From Chersky-840 sp963764205 (lineage in GTDB: Bacteria; Actinomycetota; Acidimicrobiia; Acidimicrobiales; UBA8190): a stretch of DNA of 64,000 bases. The position numbers and the translations under genes are program-made. The notes beneath the pieces are model-generated. The model did no database searches, was not told the DNA's origin, and saw only the letters and a program-made list of their open reading frames with translations. The first letter of the stretch is position 1, and each line of letters opens with the position of its first letter. The DNA lies in NCBI GenBank assembly GCA_963764205.1, contig CAVXRN010000006.1, forward strand, positions 930,001-994,000, read 5' to 3'. Of this stretch, positions 26,867 through 31,508 are shown piece by piece.

Positions 26867-26938
26867 GCGCCTCTGCGGTAACCGGCAACCGAGCGGGTTC
26901 TTACCCCGCGGATCGGAGTTCGAATCTCCGGGGGCGTA
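26867..26938 (+). tRNA. tRNA-Lys(CTT)
   Basis: Acceptor GCGCCTC/GGGGCGT pairs fully with two G-T wobbles; discriminator A. D arm CGGT/ACCG with GG in the loop, anticodon stem GCGGG/CCCGC with loop TTCTTAC, T arm CGGAG-TTCGAAT-CTCCG. It begins five bases after tRNA-Leu. Confidence 0.87.
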
Positions 26939-26963
26939 CGAGCGACTCGGCGGGTCGCCGCAT

Positions 26964-27035
26964 TCGGGAGTGGTGCAAACGGGAGCACACCTGGCTCTGA
27001 ACCAGGAGATGGGGGATCGTGCCCTCCCTCCCGAG
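26964..27035 (+). tRNA. tRNA-Gln(CTG) with altered T loop
   Basis: Acceptor TCGGGAG/CTCCCGA, discriminator G as usual for Gln. D arm with GG, anticodon arm CCTGG-CTCTGAA-CCAGG. The T stem is intact but the loop is ATCGTGC, so positions 54 and 58 (normally T and A) are changed and the T54-A58 pair is lost. Confidence 0.75.
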
Positions 27036-27065
27036 CGTTGTTCCGTCGGCTCCGAGAGCCGATGA

Positions 27066-27138
27066 CGGGTTGTGGCGCAGATGGAAGCGCGCGGCGTTCG
27101 GGACGCCGAGGGCGCCGGTTCGAACCCGGCCAACCCGA
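27066..27138 (+). tRNA. tRNA-Pro(CGG)
   Basis: Acceptor CGGGTTG/CAACCCG, discriminator A. D arm GCGC/GCGC, anticodon arm CGGCG-TTCGGGA-CGCCG with G37 as required in Pro tRNA, T arm GCCGG-TTCGAAC-CCGGC. All arms are canonical. The gap before it (27036-27065) holds a bulged hairpin with stem CGGCT/AGCCG. Confidence 0.9.
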
Positions 27139-27155
27139 CGAGGTGACAGCAGCTT

Positions 27156-27228
27156 GGCGCGTGAGCTCGGTTGGTCGAGCAACGGATTGTCGATCCGGAG
27201 GTCGCGGGTTCGAGTCCCGCACGCGTCG
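27156..27228 (+). tRNA. tRNA-Asp(GTC)-like
   Basis: Acceptor GGCGCGT/ACGCGTC, discriminator G. D arm GCTC/GAGC with GG, T arm GCGGG-TTCGAGT-CCCGC. Anticodon loop TTGTCGA gives GTC with G at position 37 where Asp tRNA normally has A; the outermost stem pair is A-G. Confidence 0.78.
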
Positions 27229-27232
27229 CGAG

Positions 27233-27262
27233 GGGCCGGCGCGGTGCAAGCAGGACCGCCGG
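27233..27262 (+). other. Inter-tRNA hairpin
   Basis: GGCCGG-CG-CGGT paired with ACCG-CCGGCC around loop GCAAGCAGG, lying between the Asp and Arg units. It is one of several perfect hairpins in the gaps and may mark processing sites. Confidence 0.55.
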
Positions 27263-27272
27263 CCGCCTTCTC

Positions 27273-27344
27273 ACCCGGGTGGTGTACGGGACAACACAGG
27301 GGCGTGCGAAGCCCCAATAGTCAGTTCGAGTCTGGCCCCGGGTA
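27273..27344 (+). tRNA. tRNA-Arg(GCG)-like
   Basis: Acceptor ACCCGGG/CCCGGGT, discriminator A. D arm GTGT/ACAC, anticodon arm GGGGC-GTGCGAA-GCCCC, T arm GTCAG-TTCGAGT-CTGGC. Anticodon GCG is unusual because bacteria normally read CGN with inosine-modified ACG. Confidence 0.8.
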
Positions 27345-27355
27345 CCGGCTCGCGA

Positions 27356-27430
27356 CTCGCCGTAGCTCAGCGGATCCAGAGCACTGCCCTCCGAAGGCAG
27401 GTGTCGTCCGTTCGAATCGGACCGGCGAGA
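27356..27430 (+). tRNA. tRNA-Arg(CCG)
   Basis: Acceptor CTCGCCG/CGGCGAG, discriminator A. D arm GCTC/GAGC with a 10-base loop containing GG, anticodon arm CTGCC-CTCCGAA-GGCAG, T arm GTCCG-TTCGAAT-CGGAC. All arms are canonical. Confidence 0.9.
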
Positions 27431-27454
27431 CTGCGGGTCCGTCCGACCCGCGGA

Positions 27455-27518
27455 GGGTGCACAGCATGTCGGGTGCACAGCATGTCAGGTGCACAGCACG
27501 TCGCGTGCACAGCATTTG
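27455..27518 (+). repeat. Four 16-bp tandem repeats inside tRNA array
   Basis: Copies of GGGTGCACAGCATGTC (two perfect, two with changes) at 27455-27470, 27471-27486, 27487-27502 and 27503-27518. Each holds the palindrome GTGCAC. The last base is the first base of the tRNA-Glu unit. Confidence 0.85.
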
Positions 27519-27588
27519 CCGCCATCGGATAGCGGTAGTCCGCCGGATTCTCACTCCGGAAGCCGGGGGTCAGCACCCCGTGGCGGTA
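27518..27588 (+). tRNA. tRNA-Glu(CTC) with altered T loop
   Basis: Acceptor GCCGCCA/TGGCGGT, discriminator A. Short D stem GGA/TCC with GG in the loop, anticodon arm CCGGA-TTCTCAC-TCCGG, T stem CGGGG/CCCCG but loop GTCAGCA instead of TTCRANN. The D-T loop contact is probably weakened. Confidence 0.75.
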
Positions 27589-27595
27589 CGCAGAA

Positions 27596-27668
27596 TGCGA
27601 GGTAGCTCAGTGGTAGAGCGGCCGGTTGTTGCCCGGCGTCGTCGGGGGTTCGATGCCCTCCCTCGCAG
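27596..27668 (+). tRNA. tRNA-Asn(GTT)
   Basis: Acceptor TGCGAGG/CCTCGCA, discriminator G as usual for Asn. D arm GCTC/GAGC, anticodon arm GCCGG-TTGTTGC-CCGGC (GTT, with G37 instead of A), T arm GGGGG-TTCGATG-CCCTC. Confidence 0.85.
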
Positions 27669-27675
27669 CACACTC

Positions 27676-27747
27676 GGGGCTGAGGTGTTGAAAGACGCAC
27701 GCGTGGCTTCCACCCACGAGGAGCCGGGGCGGTACCGGCCAGCCCTT
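27676..27747 (+). tRNA. tRNA-Gly(TCC)-like, degenerate D and T loops
   Basis: Acceptor GGGGCTG/CAGCCCT, discriminator T as in Gly. Anticodon arm CGTGG-CTTCCAC-CCACG. The T stem GCCGG/CCGGC encloses GGCGGTA with no TTCRA motif, and the D loop TTGAAAGA lacks GG. The elbow contact cannot form normally. Confidence 0.65.
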
Positions 27748-27776
27748 CCATCTCCGGGTCGTCGACCTGGACGTGC

Positions 27777-27848
27777 AGGCCCAGAGCCAGATGGGACGGC
27801 ACCGCCCTGATACGGCGGGACGACCGGGTTCGATTCCCGGGGGGCCTA
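27777..27848 (+). tRNA. tRNA-Ile(GAT)
   Basis: Acceptor AGGCCCA/GGGGCCT with six pairs and an A-G mismatch at the inner end, discriminator A. D loop with GGG, anticodon arm CCGCC-CTGATAC-GGCGG, T arm CCGGG-TTCGATT-CCCGG. The preceding gap has a 7-bp hairpin CCGGGTC-GTC-GACCTGG. Confidence 0.85.
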
Positions 27849-27861
27849 CCGGTCTTCTCAC

Positions 27862-27933
27862 CCAGGGGTGGCGCAGCGGAAGCGCAGCTCGTTCACACCG
27901 AGCCGGCCGTCAGTTCGAATCTGACCCCCTGGA
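27862..27933 (+). tRNA. tRNA-Val(CAC)
   Basis: Acceptor CCAGGGG/CCCCTGG, discriminator A. D arm GCGC/GCGC, anticodon arm GCTCG-TTCACAC-CGAGC, T arm GTCAG-TTCGAAT-CTGAC. All arms are canonical. Confidence 0.9.
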
Positions 27934-27937
27934 CCGA

Positions 27938-27998
27938 GGCGGTGCGCTCGCACGACAGGCACCACGGCGTGGTCGTACCGTCGGTGGGCCACCGCCGC
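27938..27998 (+). other. Acceptor-like stem without tRNA arms
   Basis: The gap between Val and His contains GGCGGTG paired with CACCGCC about 45 bases apart, plus small inner hairpins (CCAC-GGC-GTGG). No T arm or anticodon arm can be drawn. It may be a decayed tRNA or a spacer hairpin. Confidence 0.35.
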
Positions 27999-28001
27999 CG
28001 C

Positions 28002-28076
28002 GGTGATCGAAGTCGAAGTGGTCGAGACGCCGGGTTGTGGTCCCGGAGAAAGGGAGTTCGAGTCTCCCCGTTCACC
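28002..28076 (+). tRNA. tRNA-His(GTG)
   Basis: Acceptor GTGATCG/CGTTCAC with one T-T mismatch. A G at -1 (28002) faces discriminator C (28076), the specific HisRS identity pair. Anticodon arm CCGGG-TTGTGGT-CCCGG, T arm GGGAG-TTCGAGT-CTCCC, D loop with GG. Confidence 0.85.
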
Positions 28077-28110
28077 CCGAGCCCGGGGGGCCATCGGCCC
28101 GCCGGGACAG

Positions 28111-28183
28111 CGCAGCAGGAAGGGACGGTGACCTCGCCGGCCTCATACGCCGGGCCATCCTGGTTCGACTCCAGGTGCTGCGA
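28111..28183 (+). tRNA. tRNA with CAT anticodon (elongator Met or Ile2)
   Basis: Acceptor CGCAGCA/TGCTGCG, discriminator A. Anticodon arm CCGGC-CTCATAC-GCCGG, T arm CCTGG-TTCGACT-CCAGG. The paired 1-72 position and lack of three G-C pairs next to the loop argue against initiator tRNA. Confidence 0.83.
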
Positions 28184-28185
28184 CT

Positions 28186-28219
28186 TGCACGTGTACAGGT
28201 GTGCGCGTGTCCACGTGCA
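28186..28219 (+). other. Inter-tRNA hairpin
   Basis: TGCACGTG and CACGTGCA form a perfect 8-bp stem around an 18-base loop between the CAT and Thr units. Confidence 0.6.
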
Positions 28220-28224
28220 CGCGC

Positions 28225-28297
28225 GCCGGTGTTGCTCGGGTGGCCGAGCACCTGCCTTGTAAGCAGGCCATTGAGAGTTCGACTCTCTCCACCGGCT
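28225..28297 (+). tRNA. tRNA-Thr(TGT)
   Basis: Acceptor GCCGGTG/CACCGGC, discriminator T. D arm GCTC/GAGC with GG, anticodon arm CCTGC-CTTGTAA-GCAGG, T arm GAGAG-TTCGACT-CTCTC. All arms are canonical. Confidence 0.92.
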
Positions 28298-28328
28298 CGA
28301 TGCCCCGATCCGCTTGTTGGCGGTCTCT

Positions 28329-28409
28329 TCGTAGGTCGGCCTGTTGCGCAGGTTGGGGTTACTTCTGCCTTCCAAGCAGGTGATGCGGGTTCGAGTCCCG
28401 TCCTCCGGT
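28329..28409 (+). tRNA. tRNA-Gly(TCC)-like, aberrant D domain
   Basis: Anticodon arm TCTGC-CTTCCAA-GCAGG and T arm GCGGG-TTCGAGT-CCCGT are normal, discriminator T. The 3' acceptor CCTCCGG has only an imperfect partner (TCGTAGG, one mismatch), and about nine extra bases separate the D arm from the anticodon stem. The 5' boundary is uncertain. Confidence 0.6.
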
Positions 28410-28414
28410 GCACA

Positions 28415-28562
28415 TCGGGGGTAGCTCAATCGGTAGAGCACCCAACGTTCCCCTTCCGCTTGGTTCTCAGGCCGACCACCTCCTTCCGGCCAGCTGCGAA
28501 GGACGGGAATTCTTCTGGTGAGAGGCGCCGACACGCCCGCGGTTCGAGTCCGCACCCCCGTC
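28415..28562 (+). ncRNA. Y-RNA-like (YrlA-type) candidate: tRNA D and T arms with 97-nt insertion
   Basis: The 5' part reads as a textbook tRNA: acceptor (T)CGGGGG, TA, D arm GCTC-AATCGGTA-GAGC, A. The 3' part is a T arm (GCGG-TTCGAGT-CCGC) and acceptor ACCCCCG. Between them, where an anticodon arm and variable loop should be (about 27 bases), lie 97 bases (28441-28537) that fold into several stems: TTCTCA/TGAGAG, GGCCG/CGGCC and GAAG/CTTC, with CGAAG in the last. Bacterial YrlA Y RNAs mimic tRNA D and T arms and carry a Ro-binding stem instead of an anticodon arm. This unit is 72 bases upstream of the Ro gene start. Confidence 0.6.
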
Positions 28563-28633
28563 CACCCGGTTCACTGGCCGGAGCATCCGCTCCACATGCA
28601 GTCCAACGACAGACACGAGAAGAGGTGACCGAC

Positions 28634-30220
28634 ATGACCAAGTTCTCCGGATCCACGCGGCGTCGCCTTCGGGCCAACGTGAGCGCCCCGATTCGCACCG
28701 ACAACCGGCGCGTCGCCACCTACGAGGGTGGCGCGGGGTACGAGCGCGACGACGGCGCCGCACTGTTCCTCCTGGCCGCCACCAACATGGTGGGGGAGGA
28801 CACGTTCTACGAGCGCGCCGCTGATCGCGACGCTCGCTTCGCCGAGCTCGTCCACCGCGTGACCGCGGCGGACGCGGGGTTCATCGCCGGGGCCGACCCC
28901 GAGGCGGGGCGCGTCGGTCTGGCCCATTACCTGCGCCAGTCGATGCTGATGCGGTCGGCTGCGGTGGTGATGGCGGCCGAGTATGTGGCCGCGGGCGGGG
29001 CGCGGGGTCGCTCGGTGGTGGCGCGCGCCCTGCAGCGGCCGGACGAGCCGGCCGAGATGATCGGGTACTGGATGGTGACCCACGGCCGCCGGCTCCCGAT
29101 GGCGATCAAGCGCGGCGTGGCCGACGCGGCCCGGCGCATGTACACCGAGCGGGCCGTGCTGCGCTACGACGGGATCTCGCGGCAGATCCGCATGGCCGAC
29201 GTCCTCGAGCTCACGCATCCCGAGCCCAAGGACGGTGCGCAGTCGGCGCTGTTCCGGTATCTCCTCGACCGTCGTCACCACGACGACGCTCGCGCCGACG
29301 GTGCGTCGCTGCCGGTGCTGGCCGCCGCGGCGGAGCTCGCCGCGGTGCCCGTGGACGAGCGCCGCGCCGCCCTGCGTGAGCGCGGGCCGGCGGCACTGGC
29401 CCGGGCCGGGTACTCATGGGAGCGCCTGGCGGGCTGGCTGCCCGGTGGCATGGACGCCGAGGCGTGGGAGGCCGTGATCCCGTCCATGGGGGTCATGGCG
29501 CTGCTGCGCAACCTGCGCAACTTCGACGAGGCCGGGATCGCCGAGAAATGGGTGGAGTCGGTCATCGCCACCATCACCGACGCGGCCGAGGTGGCCAAGG
29601 CTCGCCTGTTCCCGTACCAGGTGTGGGCGGCGTACAAGCACGCGCCGTCGGACAACTGGAAGCGGGCGCTGGCCCGGACCCTCGCGCTCAGCACCCGCAA
29701 CATCCCGGCACTCGACGGCACGCTCGTGGTGATCGACACGTCCGCGTCCATGCAGGCGCCGGTGTCGCGGCACTCGGCCATGGCGCGGGTGGAGGTGGGC
29801 GCGGTCATGGCCATGGCCACGGCGCACGCGGCGCGCCACGTCGACGTCGTCATCTACGGCCGGACCCATGCCAAGGTGCGGGGGCTGGCGGGCGCCTCGG
29901 TGCTCAATGCTGTGGACAAGGTGGTGCGCTCGGTGGGCTCGGTGGGCCACGACACGTTCGGGCACACCGCCATTGCGCACCACTTCGACCCGGCGCGTCA
30001 TCGGCGGGTGGTGGTGTTCACCGACGACCAGCAGCACGACTCGGGTCGGGTGCGACTCGACCACGTGCCGCTCATCTACACGTTCAACCTGGCCGGGTAC
30101 GCGCCCTCGGCGCTTCCGTCGGGTGGTCGGGGCCGGTACACGCTGGGTGGCTTCACCGATGCCACGTTCACCGCCATGGCGGTGCTCGAGGCAGGGCGTG
30201 ACGCGCACTGGCCGTTCTGA
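28634..30220 (+). CDS. rsr: TROVE-domain Ro60 orthologue (Rsr)
   Basis: A 528-residue Ro60-family protein, normal length. Residues 1-340 form the TROVE HEAT-repeat ring that binds misfolded RNA ends and Y RNA. Residues 360-520 form a von Willebrand A domain with an intact MIDAS motif in VVIDTSASMQ (about 366-375) and HDTFGHTAIAHH and VFTDDQQHD further on. The ATG at 28634 follows AAGAGGTG; the longer open frame upstream is tRNA-array sequence. In bacteria, Ro with Y RNA works in RNA quality control with exonucleases. Here it lies directly behind a Y-RNA-like unit and in front of rtcB. Confidence 0.93.
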   Translation: MTKFSGSTRRRLRANVSAPIRTDNRRVATYEGGAGYERDDGAALFLLAATNMVGEDTFYERAADRDARFAELVHRVTAADAGFIAGADPEAGRVGLAHYLRQSMLMRSAAVVMAAEYVAAGGARGRSVVARALQRPDEPAEMIGYWMVTHGRRLPMAIKRGVADAARRMYTERAVLRYDGISRQIRMADVLELTHPEPKDGAQSALFRYLLDRRHHDDARADGASLPVLAAAAELAAVPVDERRAALRERGPAALARAGYSWERLAGWLPGGMDAEAWEAVIPSMGVMALLRNLRNFDEAGIAEKWVESVIATITDAAEVAKARLFPYQVWAAYKHAPSDNWKRALARTLALSTRNIPALDGTLVVIDTSASMQAPVSRHSAMARVEVGAVMAMATAHAARHVDVVIYGRTHAKVRGLAGASVLNAVDKVVRSVGSVGHDTFGHTAIAHHFDPARHRRVVVFTDDQQHDSGRVRLDHVPLIYTFNLAGYAPSALPSGGRGRYTLGGFTDATFTAMAVLEAGRDAHWPF

Positions 30221-30240
30221 ACAGTCGCCACCCCACCCAA

Positions 30241-30279
30241 GGCCGTCCCCCGGGTCCCCCCCGGCCCGGGGGACGGCCC
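30241..30279 (+). other. Long GC hairpin between Ro and rtcB genes
   Basis: GGCCGTCCCCCGGG and CCCGGGGGACGGCC form a perfect 14-bp stem around a C-rich loop. There is no T-tract. It may reduce read-through into rtcB, stabilize the upstream mRNA end, or be a processing site. Confidence 0.7.
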
Positions 30280-30327
30280 GCCCCCGGGTCAAGCCAGCAT
30301 CATGATGGGACGAGAAAGAGAAAGACC

Positions 30328-31500
30328 ATGCCGACGACCATCACCGACACGCTCATCTCGTGGGCGTCCGACCTCGACGAGAACGCCCGCGAGCAGGCGT
30401 TGCGGACGTCGCGCCTGCCGATCCTGGCCGGCCCGGTCGCGCTCATGCCCGACGCCCACTGGGGCATCGGCGCCACGGTGGGATCGGTCATCGCCACCGA
30501 GAGCGCCATCCTCCCGTCTGCCGTCGGCGTCGACATCGGGTGCGGCATGATCGCGGCCGAGACGTCGCTCACGGCGTCGGACCTCCCCGACGACCTCAAC
30601 CGGCTCCACGCCATGCTGCGTGAGCGCATCCCTGCGGGGATGGGCAAGGGGCACGAGCGCGGTGAGGGGACCGAGCCGGAGCCGCTGCTCGCCATCGGGC
30701 TGCCGCCGGGATCGGAGAGCGAGCTCAGCTCGCGCCAGCGCGCCAAGATCGTGTCGCAGTTCGGCAGTCTGGGGTCGGGGAACCATTTCTGCGAGGTGTG
30801 CCTGGACGAGCGCGACCGGGTGTGGGTGGTGCTGCACTCGGGGAGCCGCGGGATCGGCAAGGAGCTGGCCGAGCGTCACATCAAGGCCGCCAAGCTGGTG
30901 GCGGAGGAGGAGCACCAGCGCCTCGAGGACAAGAACCTGGCGTGGCTGACCGAGGGACGGCCCGAGTTCGACGCGTACATCGCCGACATGGTGTGGGCGC
31001 AGAGCTACGCGTGGGAGAACCGCAACCAGATGATGGACGCGGCGCTCGTGGCACTCCGTCGTGTTGTGCACACCTCGATGGACGTGACGCGCGTGAATTG
31101 TCATCACAATTATGCGACCAAGGAGAGCCACGCCGGGCGGGAGGTGTGGATCACCCGCAAGGGTGCCATCCGGGCGGGACAGGGCGATCTCGGGGTCATC
31201 CCGGGATCGATGGCGGCGAGCTCGTTCATCGTGCGGGGCGCGGGGAACCCGCTGTCGTACGAGTCGTGCTCGCACGGGGCGGGACGCCGGTTGGGCCGCA
31301 AGCAGGCCAAGAACCAGCTCACCGGCGCGTCGCTGCGCACGGCCATGGCCGGCAAGGCCTGGGACGAGGCCATGGCGGCCGAGCTCGTCGACGAGCATCC
31401 CGAGGCGTACAAGGACATCCACCAGGTCATGGTCGACCAGGCCGATCTGGTGGAGGTCGTCCACGAGCTCCACCAGGTGCTCAACCTGAAGGGCACCTGA
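30328..31500 (+). CDS. rtcB: RtcB family RNA-splicing ligase
   Basis: A 390-residue RtcB ligase of the short bacterial class. Metal and GMP-binding motifs are present: GVDIGCGM (about 68-75), GSGNHF (about 150), HSGSRG (about 170), HHNYAT (about 257) and SCSHGAGR, whose His316 corresponds to the histidine guanylylated during catalysis. RtcB joins 2',3'-cyclic phosphate or 3'-phosphate ends to 5'-OH ends, as made by tRNA-cleaving ribonucleases. The ATG follows GAGAAAGAGAAAGA. It sits 107 bp after the Ro gene in the same orientation, an arrangement paralleling the rsr-yrl-rtcBA RNA-repair operon of enterobacteria. No RtcA or RtcR gene is seen in this window. Confidence 0.95.
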   Translation: MPTTITDTLISWASDLDENAREQALRTSRLPILAGPVALMPDAHWGIGATVGSVIATESAILPSAVGVDIGCGMIAAETSLTASDLPDDLNRLHAMLRERIPAGMGKGHERGEGTEPEPLLAIGLPPGSESELSSRQRAKIVSQFGSLGSGNHFCEVCLDERDRVWVVLHSGSRGIGKELAERHIKAAKLVAEEEHQRLEDKNLAWLTEGRPEFDAYIADMVWAQSYAWENRNQMMDAALVALRRVVHTSMDVTRVNCHHNYATKESHAGREVWITRKGAIRAGQGDLGVIPGSMAASSFIVRGAGNPLSYESCSHGAGRRLGRKQAKNQLTGASLRTAMAGKAWDEAMAAELVDEHPEAYKDIHQVMVDQADLVEVVHELHQVLNLKGT

Positions 31501-31508
31501 CCGGTCCG

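Larger units (their letters stand above)
26365..28562 (+). other. Dense tRNA array (19 tRNA-like units plus a Y-RNA-like unit)
   Basis: All units lie on the plus strand, mostly separated by 2-70 bases, in the order Trp, Tyr, Ala, Leu, Lys, Gln, Pro, Asp, Arg(GCG), Arg(CCG), Glu, Asn, Gly, Ile, Val, His, Met, Thr, Gly, Y-RNA-like. No unit for Ser, Cys or Phe was found. No CCA end is encoded. Many gaps contain a perfect hairpin. No protein gene interrupts the array, and Ro and rtcB follow in the same direction. Minus-strand frames across it are shadows. Confidence 0.88.

Noticed and set aside
27455..27518. Possible CRISPR array
   Set aside because: The 16-bp units are head to tail without spacers, and no cas genes are present.
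25840..28555. Many overlapping minus-strand frames across the tRNA array
   Set aside because: Their sequences are reverse complements of tRNA arms (recurring RTRD, SNP and similar strings), the usual false proteins over tRNA clusters.
28037..28633. Upstream extension of the Ro gene frame
   Set aside because: It runs through tRNA-Met, tRNA-Thr, tRNA-Gly and the Y-RNA-like unit; the ATG at 28634 has a proper ribosome site and matches the Ro60 start.
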